NCBI GenBank assembly: GCA_016295455.1
Contig: JAEDLE010000042.1
Coordinates: 1-15,890, forward strand
Direction: 5' to 3'
Origin: Bacteroidales bacterium
GTDB taxonomy: Bacteria > Bacteroidota > Bacteroidia > Bacteroidales > UBA932
Length of the DNA stretch: 15,890 nt
Below the pieces are notes generated by a model, which saw nothing but the letters and a program-made list of their open reading frames with translations, did no database searches and was not told the DNA's origin. Shown one piece after another: positions 1 to 8,159 of the stretch. Position 1 is the first letter of the stretch; each line of letters begins with the position of its first letter. Made by a program: the position numbers and the translations under genes.

Positions 1-699
1 CTATTCATTTTCAAGGTAATATCCAAAACCTGAGCGGGTGACTATGCTGGAGGAATACGGGCTTATCTTCTTTCTCACACGGGTGATGTTCACGTCCACC
101 GTCCTGTCCATCACCAGCACGTCGTCAGGCCAGACCTTCTGTATCATCTCGGCACGGGAGACAACCTTGCCTTTCTTCCTGATGAAAAGCAGGAGTATCT
201 CGAACTCGGTCCGGGTGAACGGGACATCAGTGCCATCGACGCTGACTGTTTTTCTGTCGATGTCCACGCATATGCCTTTGTAGCGTTCGATGTTGTTCGG
301 CGCCGCTGGAAGCGACTGTCCGGAGCGTCTGAGCACAGCTTTCACCCTCAGGGTTACCTCCCTGATTGAAAAAGGCTTGGAGATATAGTCATCCGCTCCT
401 ATGCCCAGTCCCTTGAGCACGTCATTCTCACCATCCCTTGCGGTCAGGAATATGATGGGGATACGGGAGGTAAGCGGATCCGCCTTGAGCCTTGCGGCGA
501 GGTCAAAACCTGACATCTCCCCCATCATCACGTCAAGCAATATGAGGTCGATGCCATCCAGCCCCCGTTCCAGAGCCTCTTCTGCAGAATTGGCAGTTCG
601 GACCATATAGCCGGCCATCTGGAGATTGTAGCGGAGTATGTCGCAGAGGTCGGCTTCATCATCCACCACCAAAATTGTCTGTTCTCTGTTGAGGTCCAT
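1..699 (-). CDS. OmpR/PhoB-family response regulator
   Basis: A 232-residue, apparently complete two-component response regulator acting as a cytoplasmic DNA-binding transcription factor. The N-terminal receiver (about residues 7-125) has the acidic pair D13-D14, phospho-acceptor D56 in LLDVMMG, the switch threonine T86 and the conserved lysine K108 in SKPF. The usual proline after DVMM is glycine. A winged-helix OmpR-type domain follows (about 137-230), with the typical recognition segment DRTVDVNITRVRKKI and a GYYLE end. The stop codon is the first three bases of the window. No Shine-Dalgarno sequence precedes the ATG. It is divergent from fhs with 148 bases between them. No histidine kinase lies in this window; a partner could be just beyond the left edge, downstream of this gene, but that is inference. 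The target genes cannot be told from the sequence. Confidence 0.95.
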   Translation of the reverse strand: MDLNREQTILVVDDEADLCDILRYNLQMAGYMVRTANSAEEALERGLDGIDLILLDVMMGEMSGFDLAARLKADPLTSRIPIIFLTARDGENDVLKGLGIGADDYISKPFSIREVTLRVKAVLRRSGQSLPAAPNNIERYKGICVDIDRKTVSVDGTDVPFTRTEFEILLLFIRKKGKVVSRAEMIQKVWPDDVLVMDRTVDVNITRVRKKISPYSSSIVTRSGFGYYLENE

Positions 700-734
700 A
701 TTACGGATATGTTAATTCCTGTGCAATTTGTCAA

Positions 735-742
735 TAATTTTG
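735..742 (+). promoter_or_regulatory. Candidate Bacteroidetes -7 element upstream of fhs
   Basis: TAATTTTG matches the Bacteroidetes -7 consensus TAnnTTTG exactly. It would give a start near 746 and a leader of about 100 bases for fhs. No TTTG/TTG -33 box is found at the usual 19-21 base distance, so the call rests on one element in AT-rich DNA. Confidence 0.35.
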
Positions 743-847
743 TAAATAACGGACAAGGTCAGGGCTCGGAAAGGCACAAATAATGGCTATATTCGCGAAT
801 TGTAACAATCTTTTAACATAAGCGCGAGAAAACAAACCAAATTCCAT

Positions 848-2515
848 ATGAAAACTGATATCGAGATAGCCCGTGAAGTCAGGCTTCGGGAGATTTCCGA
901 AGTCGCCGCGTCGGTCGGAATTCCCCAGTCAAGCTTGGAACATTACGGCAGGTATATCGCCAAGGTTCCCGAAAGCCTCATTGACGAAGAGAAGGTCAGA
1001 AACAGTAAGCTCATACTCGTGACCGCCATCACCCCTACCAAAGCCGGAATAGGCAAGACCACGGTCAGCATAGGTCTGGCCCTGGGCCTGAACAGGATAG
1101 GCAAGAAGGCCATTTGCGCCCTGCGCGAGCCTTCTCTCGGTCCATGCTTCGGAGTAAAGGGTGGCGCAGCGGGCGGCGGATATGCCCAGGTGCTGCCGAT
1201 GGAGAAGATCAATCTCCATTTCACCGGGGACTTCCACGCGGTGACCTCCGCACACAATATGATCAGCGCGCTGCTGGACAATTACATATACCAGCACAAG
1301 GAGGAGGGCTTCGCCCTCAAGGAAGTGCTCTGGAAGAGGGTCCTGGACGTGAATGACAGGAATCTGCGCAACATCATCACCGGACTGGGAGCCAAGACCG
1401 ACGGCTGTGTGTCGGAGAGCGGCTTCGACATCACCCCGGCATCTGAGATCATGGCCATACTCTGCCTCGCGAGTGACCTGGATGACCTCAGGAGGAGGAT
1501 AGACAACATCACTCTGGGCATCACCATAGACAACAAGCCGTTCAAGGTCAAGGATATGGGAGTGGGAGGAGCCATCACGGTGCTGCTGATGGATGCCATA
1601 CATCCGAATCTGGTCCAGACCACAGAGGGCACTCCTGCCTTCGTGCACGGCGGTCCTTTCGCCAACATAGCACACGGCTGCAACACCGTGCTCGCCACGA
1701 AGATGGCGATGAGCTTCGGGGACTATGTCATCACCGAGGCCGGTTTCGGAGCCGACCTGGGAGCGGAGAAGTTCTATGACATCAAATGCCGCAAGGCAGG
1801 TCTGAGCCCTGCCCTGACCGTGATAGTGGCGACAGCCCAGGGCCTGAAGATGCACGGAGGAGTTCCGGTAGACAAAATCAAGGAAGCTGATGCTGAAGGG
1901 CTTGCAAAGGGTCTTGCAAATCTCGGAAGGCATATCGCCAATCTCCAGGCCTATGGGCAGACCGTGGTGGTAGCCTTCAACCGCTACAGCAGCGACGTCG
2001 ATGACGAGATTGCCATCGTGAGGGACTACTGTTCGGGCATAGGAGCGGGCTTCGCCGTGAACAATGCCTTCTCCGAGGGCGGAAAGGGTGCCGAGGAACT
2101 TGCAAGGCTGGTTGTAGACACCATTGAAAACAAGCCGTCCGAGCCGCTGAAACTGGCATATGAAGACGGGGACAGCATACGTTCCAAGATAGAGGCGGTA
2201 TGCAGGAAGGTATATGGTGCCGCAAGCGTGACTTTCAGCAAGACAGCCGAGAAGATGCTCGCCCGCATTTCGGAATTCGGAATGGACAGCTATCCTGTCT
2301 GCATTGCCAAGACCCAGTATTCGTTCTCGGCCGACCAGAAGCTGTACGGCTGCCCGGAGGGCTTCAACATCAATATCCGTGACCTGGTCATCAACTCGGG
2401 AGCGGAAATGATAGTGGCGATTGCGGGTGACATAATGAGGATGCCGGGACTCTCCAAATCGCCTCAGGCGGAGAGAATCGACATCATTGACGGAAAAATC
2501 GAGGGCCTTTCCTGA
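848..2515 (+). CDS. fhs: Formate--tetrahydrofolate ligase
   Basis: A 555-residue cytoplasmic enzyme that makes 10-formyltetrahydrofolate from formate, tetrahydrofolate and ATP, feeding one-carbon units to purine and formyl-Met-tRNA synthesis. The length fits the family (about 550-560). The nucleotide-binding loop is TPTKAGIGKTT at residues 62-72, followed by the family signatures REPSLGPCFGVKGGAAGGG and INLHFTGDFHAV. Similarity to the family runs to the C-terminus, with PGLSKSP near the end. The ATG start leaves the usual N-terminus; no Shine-Dalgarno sequence is visible, as is common in Bacteroidetes. The gene stands alone: it is divergent from the response regulator and is followed by an intrinsic terminator about 110 bases after the stop, converging with the M23 peptidase gene. 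Confidence 0.98.
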   Translation: MKTDIEIAREVRLREISEVAASVGIPQSSLEHYGRYIAKVPESLIDEEKVRNSKLILVTAITPTKAGIGKTTVSIGLALGLNRIGKKAICALREPSLGPCFGVKGGAAGGGYAQVLPMEKINLHFTGDFHAVTSAHNMISALLDNYIYQHKEEGFALKEVLWKRVLDVNDRNLRNIITGLGAKTDGCVSESGFDITPASEIMAILCLASDLDDLRRRIDNITLGITIDNKPFKVKDMGVGGAITVLLMDAIHPNLVQTTEGTPAFVHGGPFANIAHGCNTVLATKMAMSFGDYVITEAGFGADLGAEKFYDIKCRKAGLSPALTVIVATAQGLKMHGGVPVDKIKEADAEGLAKGLANLGRHIANLQAYGQTVVVAFNRYSSDVDDEIAIVRDYCSGIGAGFAVNNAFSEGGKGAEELARLVVDTIENKPSEPLKLAYEDGDSIRSKIEAVCRKVYGAASVTFSKTAEKMLARISEFGMDSYPVCIAKTQYSFSADQKLYGCPEGFNINIRDLVINSGAEMIVAIAGDIMRMPGLSKSPQAERIDIIDGKIEGLS

Positions 2516-2625
2516 TTTTTTCCCCGCAAATGCAACGTTTCAGACAGCAACTGCATCTATAGGTTAACTTTGGAAATACTTCAACAAGTTCAATGACCAA
2601 ATTATACCAGATACTGATCTAGCCG

Positions 2626-2658
2626 AAAAGGGAAGGCCGTGAGGTCTTCCCTTTTTTT
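2626..2658 (+). terminator. Intrinsic terminator of fhs
   Basis: A 13-base-pair stem (2626-2638 with 2643-2655, one G-T pair) closed by the GNRA-type loop GTGA and running into seven T residues (2652-2658). On the minus strand the same hairpin is followed by four T residues, so it may also serve the converging M23 gene, whose stop lies 16 bases before the T tract. Confidence 0.9.
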
Positions 2659-2673
2659 GTTTCCTGAAATCTC

Positions 2674-3927
2674 TCATTGCGCCCCTGCCGCGGGGACAAT
2701 TGACGCAAGCCTTCCGAGCGAGTCCATCTCGGAGTTCAGGGCGCGATACACCGAATCCAGTACGGGCATCCTGTCCGGACTGATAGGCTCTGAAGGCGGA
2801 GCCTCCATGGTGAGCGGATTGATGGGCGTGCCGTTTTTCCATATCCTGAAATCCAGATGCGGGCCGGTGGCGGTTCCGGTCATTCCGACATAGCCTATGA
2901 CCTGGCCCTGGCTCACCCTGTCCCCCACCTTTATGTTGCCATATTTCGAAAGATGGAGATAGGCCGAGGTATAGACCGAGTTGTGGCGTATCTTGACTGT
3001 GTTTCCGCCGCCTCCGGACCAGCCCTTGCTGATGACGGTTCCGTCACCGATGGAGACGACAGGGGTGCCGGTAGGGGCTGCGTAGTCTATGCCCGTATGC
3101 GGTCTGATGACTCCGTGGACGGGATGCTTCCTGTTGTAGGAGAAGCCGGAACTGATGCGTGAGAACTGGAGCGGTGCCTTGAGGAAGGCCTTCCTGAGGC
3201 TTTCGCCCTTTTCGTTCCAGTAGATGTTGCCTCCGTCGTGATTGTTGAGCATGATGGCCGGGAGGGCCTTGTCGCCCCTGTCGAAGCGGGCGAAGTAGAT
3301 GGAGTCGATGTCTATCAGCTCACCGTCGCAGGTCTCTTCGGAGTAGATCACGCGGAAACGGTCGTTCTTCTGGAGGGAGAAGAAATCCACGGTCCAGGCG
3401 TAGATGTCCGAAAGCTTGATTATCAGCAGCGGGGAGGCTCCGGCGGCGTTCATGTCGTTCCAGAGCGAGGAGCTGATGGTGATGTCGGAGTATTTCCTGC
3501 TGTGCTCCAAAGGCTTGCGGTAGAGCCAGGCGCAGAGCGAATCGCTGCAGCTGAAGACGGTCTGTTCCACCTTGTTGCGGGAATAGACCAGATATCTCAG
3601 CCTTTGACCGCCGTCCGTGCCGCAGCTGTCGTAATACGCCTCCCAGGGATCTCCCGGCCGCATAGTCCTCACATTGAATATGCTGTCGCTCAGGGACGAG
3701 GCGAGCCGATGGGATGCGGCCGGGTCCATTCCGAGCTCCGACATCAGGGTGGTGAAGAGCTGGCCTTTCTTCAACTCACCGCTGCGCAGGGAGAAGGAAT
3801 CGGTGCAGAAGCCCAGGGGATATACGGTGTCCTTCTGGACCTGGGCCTCAGGTCTTTCGTGCCTGGTACCGCAGGAGGGAAACAACAGCAGCGCAAGCAG
3901 CGCGGGTATAAGCAAGTTCCGTTTCAT
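2674..3927 (-). CDS. M23 family peptidase, lipoprotein
   Basis: A predicted 417-residue envelope endopeptidase of the M23 (LytM/MepM-like) family, which typically cuts peptidoglycan cross-bridges. I chose the ATG at 3925-3927 because it gives a lipoprotein signal (MKRNLLIPALLALLLFPSC); an ATG at 3943-3945, overlapping the upstream stop, would add six residues in front of that signal. A mixed N-terminal region (about 30-260) resembles the accessory domains of MepM-type proteases. The C-terminal M23 domain has the first zinc motif H277-x3-D281 (HTGID) and YLHLS, but the final motif is H357-L-D359 where the family normally has HxH. The gene lies 14 bases after the M1 peptidase gene, probably in the same transcript. 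The peptidase fold is clear; whether it is active is uncertain because of the altered ligand. Confidence 0.9.
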   Translation of the reverse strand: MKRNLLIPALLALLLFPSCGTRHERPEAQVQKDTVYPLGFCTDSFSLRSGELKKGQLFTTLMSELGMDPAASHRLASSLSDSIFNVRTMRPGDPWEAYYDSCGTDGGQRLRYLVYSRNKVEQTVFSCSDSLCAWLYRKPLEHSRKYSDITISSSLWNDMNAAGASPLLIIKLSDIYAWTVDFFSLQKNDRFRVIYSEETCDGELIDIDSIYFARFDRGDKALPAIMLNNHDGGNIYWNEKGESLRKAFLKAPLQFSRISSGFSYNRKHPVHGVIRPHTGIDYAAPTGTPVVSIGDGTVISKGWSGGGGNTVKIRHNSVYTSAYLHLSKYGNIKVGDRVSQGQVIGYVGMTGTATGPHLDFRIWKNGTPINPLTMEAPPSEPISPDRMPVLDSVYRALNSEMDSLGRLASIVPAAGAQ

Positions 3928-3941
3928 ATGGGAAGTACAGT

Positions 3942-6479
3942 TCATTTGTTCATTTCGTTTGCCCTCTCCAGGGATGAGGAGGCGAGCCTGATCTTGGAAA
4001 GGAGCAGCGGAGGGCAGTCGGGATTGTCGGACAGCCAGGCCTGCAGGGCGTCATAGGCTTGAGGACTGCGGCGGGATGCGAGCAGGCTCCTGCACCAGGT
4101 GGCAGGGAAGAATATGTCTCCTGTCGCCTTGACCTGAGGAAGGGCATCCAGGGCAGGACGTATCAGTTCCACCGAACTTTCGTCCCTGAGGCTGTGGCAG
4201 AGCAGGGACAGGGCGGTGCCTGCCCAAGGCTCGACCTGGCGGCCTTGAGGAGTGAGCAGCGATGCGAAGAGAGAATCGCGCACTTCCCTGCGCGGGCTGG
4301 CGGCACGGCTGACAAAGTCGAACTGCCTGAGCCTGTCTGCATTGAAACTGCGACCGGGGTCGCTGCCGTCAAGGCGTGCGCGCTGGATGCGGAGTATCTC
4401 TTCCGCCTTGTCCGGCATCCTAATCGCAAGCTGGTAGGAGAGATTCATATAGTCGCCCTCACTGAATCCGGCCAGGTCCTCACGTTGCCATATACGGTAT
4501 ATGGCACTGGTGACTCCCGGGTCTGTGGCAACGTCGGCAAGAAGTCTTGTGAGCTGGAGTCTGCAGGACGGGAGGCTGTGGCTGCGGGAAAGCTCGAGTA
4601 GCGTTTTTTCGTGTGCGGAGCGGGAGTCTGCCGGCAGGTCCGCCAGGGGCAGGCCCAGGCAGGAGCAGGCCAGGGAGGCCAGCTGCGGATCCAGCTCCCG
4701 GGCAAGCCCGTTTTCGAGGGCGGCAAGGAAACTATGAGCATCGATGCCGCGGAGCAGGACGTAATTTTCCCTGAGCTGGTTCAGGAGCGAGGCCCTTGCG
4801 CTCGGGTCGGAAACGGAAGGAAGCAGTTCCAGATAGGCGTGCAGGATCTCAGGATCCGAAGTGACAAGGCCATAGAAACGGGCATCAGGGGATGGCAGAG
4901 GAAGGTTGCTTCCCTGCAGCGGAATCCTCTGGGGCTCAGGGCTTTCGCCCAGCATAAGCGTCAAGCGGCCGCCCTCCCGGGAGCCATCTGCGGCAGTCGG
5001 GGCCATATCGAGAGTGATTTCCTGAGGCCAGAGGACTCCCCTGCCCAGAGGGTCAATCTGGCGTATTTCAAGGCTGTCCCCCTGCCTGCTGAGGACCACT
5101 TCCGGAAGCCCTTTCTCATAGACCCAGGCGTTGCTGAACGCAACCAGGTCCCGCTCGCTGTGACGGTCGAGTATGCCGACCAGGGCATCCCAGGTGGCAT
5201 TCGAGTAGGCATATTCCCGGAGATATTCCCTGATTCCGTCACGGAAAGCTTCTTCGCCCATTTGGCGGACGAGGCTGCGCATCATCACGGGCGCCTTGTC
5301 GTAGATTATGTTGCAGTAGATGAGTCCGGCGTCGTCGAGGTTGTCCAGGCGCTGGCGTATCGGGACGGAACCGGCAGTCCTGTCATCGGCCATCGCCGGA
5401 ATGATGTAGTTCCTGAGCCAGCTCAGGTCGTGGTTGATCTGTGGGAACATGGGCTCGGACATCAGGGCGGCGAAGTAGTTGGCGAAGATTTCCTTGGTCC
5501 ATACGTCATCGAACCATTCCATCGTGACCAGGTCTCCGAACCACATATGGGCGGTCTCGTGGGCTATGAGCTGCTTGCGTTTCTCCCTTTCCTCCGTGGT
5601 CGGGGACGGGCTGAGGAACATTGTGTTCTCATTGTACAGCACCGCTCCGGGATGCTCCATTCCTCCGAACTGGAAACCCGGTACTATCACGAAATCATAT
5701 TTGCTGAAAGGCAGAGACAATCCTGTGTACTCTTCCATATATTCGAGAGCCTCGCCCACTTCTGCGAACATGTCCTCCAGCTGGGACAGCCTGCGCTTGT
5801 CGTTTTCCCTGTGGTATGCGGTTATCCGGCGGCCTGCCACAGTCGAGGTCTCACTTTGCCATATTCCGGCGACAAAGGAGAAGAGATAGGTCGGCAGGGG
5901 CTCGGTCGCAGCAAAGCATATTTCTGATCCGGAAGCACTTGCGACCGGAGCGTTGGAGACGGCGGTCCAGCCTTGCGGCAGCGTGAGGGAAAGGGTGAAG
6001 CGGGCCTTGAGGTCCGGCTGGTCGAAGCAGGGGAAGACCGAATGCGCGCGTGCGGGCACGAAGAGGGTGTAAAGGTATTCCGGGTTGCGGTTGAGCGCCC
6101 TGTCATCCGGCACGAAGGACAGTTCGATGAGGTTCTTCCCTTTGTCCAGAACGCTGCGGGATATCACAATATGCCCGTCCGCAAACTTCGCCTCCGAGGC
6201 TTTCCCGTTGACTTTCAAGCCATTCACCTCTTCAGGAAGAAAATCCAGAATGACATCCCCACGCTTTTTCAAATTCAGGGATATGGCAACGTGTCCGCTG
6301 ACGGGGGCCTGCAGGTCGGAGGGCAGGTCAAAGTGAAGACTGTATTCGAGATCCTCTATCGTGGAGGCCCTGTGGAGGGCGAGTTCACGTGAAATGCCTT
6401 CACTCACGAGGCTGTCCGTGCCTGTGCAGGAAACGGCCAGCAGTGCGAATATGGAGCAGAGAAACTTGAGTGGTTTCAT
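3942..6479 (-). CDS. M1 family zinc aminopeptidase, lipoprotein
   Basis: An 845-residue predicted M1 metallopeptidase that removes N-terminal residues from peptides. The chosen ATG gives a lipoprotein signal (MKPLKFLCSIFALLAVSC); the frame stays open upstream to an ATG at 6567-6569, but that would put 30 charged residues before the signal and lies beyond the candidate -7 element. The N-terminal beta domain runs to about residue 250. The catalytic part has the exopeptidase motif GGMEH (272-276; GxMEN in most M1 enzymes), the zinc site HETAH (307-311) with the third ligand E330 in WTKEIF exactly 18 residues later, and a probable catalytic tyrosine in IYDKAPVM. A helical C-terminal domain follows. 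It is upstream of the M23 peptidase gene in an apparent two-gene operon and divergent from trmO. Retention in the periplasm or on the outer membrane is inferred from the lipobox. Confidence 0.95.
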   Translation of the reverse strand: MKPLKFLCSIFALLAVSCTGTDSLVSEGISRELALHRASTIEDLEYSLHFDLPSDLQAPVSGHVAISLNLKKRGDVILDFLPEEVNGLKVNGKASEAKFADGHIVISRSVLDKGKNLIELSFVPDDRALNRNPEYLYTLFVPARAHSVFPCFDQPDLKARFTLSLTLPQGWTAVSNAPVASASGSEICFAATEPLPTYLFSFVAGIWQSETSTVAGRRITAYHRENDKRRLSQLEDMFAEVGEALEYMEEYTGLSLPFSKYDFVIVPGFQFGGMEHPGAVLYNENTMFLSPSPTTEEREKRKQLIAHETAHMWFGDLVTMEWFDDVWTKEIFANYFAALMSEPMFPQINHDLSWLRNYIIPAMADDRTAGSVPIRQRLDNLDDAGLIYCNIIYDKAPVMMRSLVRQMGEEAFRDGIREYLREYAYSNATWDALVGILDRHSERDLVAFSNAWVYEKGLPEVVLSRQGDSLEIRQIDPLGRGVLWPQEITLDMAPTAADGSREGGRLTLMLGESPEPQRIPLQGSNLPLPSPDARFYGLVTSDPEILHAYLELLPSVSDPSARASLLNQLRENYVLLRGIDAHSFLAALENGLARELDPQLASLACSCLGLPLADLPADSRSAHEKTLLELSRSHSLPSCRLQLTRLLADVATDPGVTSAIYRIWQREDLAGFSEGDYMNLSYQLAIRMPDKAEEILRIQRARLDGSDPGRSFNADRLRQFDFVSRAASPRREVRDSLFASLLTPQGRQVEPWAGTALSLLCHSLRDESSVELIRPALDALPQVKATGDIFFPATWCRSLLASRRSPQAYDALQAWLSDNPDCPPLLLSKIRLASSSLERANEMNK

Positions 6480-6523
6480 TATGGTGTCGTTGTGATTTGG
6501 CGCCCGAAGGAGGCGTACATTCA

Positions 6524-6531
6524 CAAAAATA
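6524..6531 (-). promoter_or_regulatory. Candidate -7 element of the M1-M23 operon
   Basis: On the minus strand this reads TATTTTTG, an exact match to TAnnTTTG. Transcription would start near 6520 and leave a leader of about 40 bases before the ATG at 6479. That supports the inner ATG over the one at 6569, which lies upstream of this element. No -33 box is evident. Confidence 0.45.
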
Positions 6532-6601
6532 GGAAAAAAATGCGTATTTTTACGCCTGCATTTCCGCATATGGAGCTTTGTGTACTAGCGAAACGTGAGT
6601 C

Positions 6602-7279
6602 ATGGAGATAGTGCCGATAGCAGATTTCCGCTGTCCCCTGAAGACCAAATTCGGCATACCGCGCCAGAGCGGCATAGTCGGAAGTCTTGAGGGTGAGATA
6701 GTTCTGAGGAAGGAATTCCGGGACGGGGCCGCTTTGAGGGGCCTCGCGGATTTCGATTACATCTGGGTTATCTGGGGCTTCTCCGAAAACAGGAAGCGGG
6801 ACTGGCAGCCTCTGGTCAGGCCTCCGCGCCTGGGCGGCAATGCCGGTATGGGTGTCTTCGCCACCCGCTCGCCCTACAGGCCGAACCCGCTGGGACTTTC
6901 GTCGCTGAGGGTGACGGGCGTCGGGGACGGGGTGATCAAGGTGAGCGGAGCGGACCTGATGGACGGGACTCCGATTTATGACATCAAGCCATATGTGAGT
7001 TACACGGACTCGCACGAGGGTGTCAGGAACGGTTTCGTGGATGCCAATGCCTGGAAGGAGGTGGAGGTGATCTTCCCGGAAGATCTGCAGCGGAGCCTGG
7101 CGGCCATATGCGGCGGCAATGCTGTGGAGACAGTCATTCAACTCCTGTCGCAGGACCCCAGGCCCAGGTATCAGGATGACCCGGACAAGGTCTACGGAAT
7201 GAATTACGGAGACGCTGACGTGCGTTTCTCCGTCAAGGACAACATATTGACAGTAAAGGAAATAAAGGAATTGATATGA
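6602..7279 (+). CDS. trmO: tRNA (N6-threonylcarbamoyladenosine(37)-N6)-methyltransferase TrmO
   Basis: A 225-residue member of the TrmO/TsaA (YaeB) family. These enzymes use S-adenosylmethionine to methylate t6A at position 37 of threonine tRNAs, tuning ACY decoding. The family signatures are clear: GVFATRSPYRPNPLGLS at residues 84-100 and DLMDGTPIYDIKPY at 118-131, plus DFDYIWVIWGF near residue 50. The N-terminus (MEIVPIADFRCPLKTKFGIP) is the normal start of the family. It is divergent from the M1 peptidase gene, with a 122-base shared upstream region. Its stop overlaps the ATG of the next gene, suggesting translational coupling with an outer-membrane protein, a pairing I cannot explain functionally. 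Confidence 0.95.
   Translation: MEIVPIADFRCPLKTKFGIPRQSGIVGSLEGEIVLRKEFRDGAALRGLADFDYIWVIWGFSENRKRDWQPLVRPPRLGGNAGMGVFATRSPYRPNPLGLSSLRVTGVGDGVIKVSGADLMDGTPIYDIKPYVSYTDSHEGVRNGFVDANAWKEVEVIFPEDLQRSLAAICGGNAVETVIQLLSQDPRPRYQDDPDKVYGMNYGDADVRFSVKDNILTVKEIKELI
7264..7269 (+). promoter_or_regulatory. Shine-Dalgarno-like site for the beta-barrel gene
   Basis: AAAGGA lies six bases before the ATG at 7276, inside the trmO coding region. It is the clearest purine-rich ribosome-binding site in the window, where most starts lack one, and it supports the overlapping ATG as the real start. Confidence 0.45.
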
Positions 7280-7962
7280 AAAAGACGGCACTTGCCGGCT
7301 TGCTTTTCCTCATATGCTTCGCGCTCGGGGAGAAGACGGCCCACGCCCAGTTCAGCATAGGTGCAGGATACGAATACACCCAGTTCAGCCTCAACGGCGA
7401 CAGGCACGAACAGCCTTTCGACGGCTTCACTGCCGAACTCGGCTACACCGCAAGATTCATGAAAAGGATGCTAGGCATCAACCTCGGAGCGGCATATTCG
7501 TTCAGCACCAGGACCAACGGCAAGACTCCCATCGGAGTTCAGACCACCCAGGAGCAGGCTGTCACGATTCCTTTGAGGATGATCATCGACCTGCCTGTGA
7601 ATGACTTCGGACTGATAGCCCTGGGAGGAGCCTACGCTTCCTACGGCATCAGCGGAATGCACTGCTACCAGCTTGACGGTCCTGACGGAAAGGTGACGGT
7701 CAGATATGATTACCTACAGAACCTCATCAGCACGGATGACGAGGTCACAGGCGAGATTCTCGACAATATGGACCTGGTCATAGGAGAAAGCCTGTTCAGG
7801 AGACATGACTACGGTCTTCTGGCCGGTGCCGGCATCAGGGTGAGGAATTCCCTGATGGTCAGCGCCGAGTATCGCCACGGCCTGTGCAACCGCTACAAGG
7901 ATGCGGGAGAAGGTGAGCTCAGGAGAAATTCGGTGAACGTGAAGCTCTCGTTCCTGTTCTGA
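7276..7962 (+). CDS. Small outer-membrane beta-barrel protein
   Basis: A 228-residue exported protein of unknown function. It has a classical signal peptide with probable cleavage after AHA (residues 22-24), then alternating hydrophobic/polar strands rich in Gly, Tyr and Phe (GAGYEYTQFSL, LGYTARFM, LGINLGAAYSFS, LLAGAGIRVRNSLMVSAEYR) and a C-terminus ending in Phe (VNVKLSFLF), the usual signal for outer-membrane assembly. Size and pattern fit an eight- to ten-stranded porin-like or OmpW/OmpA-like barrel, but no specific family is recognisable. The ATG overlaps the trmO stop (ATGA) and is preceded by AAAGGA, so it is probably co-transcribed with trmO. No convincing terminator follows it. Confidence 0.85.
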   Translation: MKKTALAGLLFLICFALGEKTAHAQFSIGAGYEYTQFSLNGDRHEQPFDGFTAELGYTARFMKRMLGINLGAAYSFSTRTNGKTPIGVQTTQEQAVTIPLRMIIDLPVNDFGLIALGGAYASYGISGMHCYQLDGPDGKVTVRYDYLQNLISTDDEVTGEILDNMDLVIGESLFRRHDYGLLAGAGIRVRNSLMVSAEYRHGLCNRYKDAGEGELRRNSVNVKLSFLF

Positions 7963-8073
7963 GCAGACAGGCTTCGCGCTTGCGGTAACATGTGATACAA
8001 ATTTTCGTGTTTTTCTATCATTATTGACACCTTTGGTCTGTTTTTGAAATGATAGTGACGATTCCTTATCAGA

Positions 8074-8099
8074 TTTGAAGAGATGTTTTGGTAGTTTTG
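8074..8099 (+). promoter_or_regulatory. Candidate promoter of the symporter-GH43 operon
   Basis: An exact -7 element TAGTTTTG (8092-8099) would start transcription near 8103, about 57 bases before the ATG. A TTTG at 8074-8077 (within AGATTTG, 8071-8077) lies 14 bases upstream, shorter than the usual 19-21 base spacing, so it may be a binding site rather than a true -33 box. The same arrangement occurs before the HTCS gene. The 197-base gap before the symporter gene (7963-8159) holds nothing else I can identify. Confidence 0.5.
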
Positions 8100-8159
8100 T
8101 GTAGCATCCTCCGCTTGATGGATGCATGACGGCACGCTGATAACCAAAACAAGAATAGA

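Noticed and set aside
929..1933. A long open frame of 334 codons on the minus strand inside fhs
   Set aside because: It lies wholly antisense to a clear fhs gene, has no recognisable domain or secretion signal and reflects the codon composition of the real gene.
3238..4056. A 272-codon plus-strand frame over the M23 gene and the end of the M1 gene
   Set aside because: It crosses two well-supported genes on the opposite strand and has no domain.
4611..5927. A 438-codon plus-strand open frame
   Set aside because: It is antisense to the M1 peptidase with its intact catalytic motifs; its translation shows no family pattern.
6480..6569. N-terminal extension of the M1 peptidase to the ATG at 6569
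   Set aside because: It would precede a lipoprotein signal with 30 basic residues and lies upstream of the candidate transcription start.
8074..8077. TTTG as a classical -33 box for the symporter operon
   Set aside because: The 14-base spacing to the -7 element is shorter than the usual 19-21, so I do not call it a standard -33 box; the same holds at 11027.
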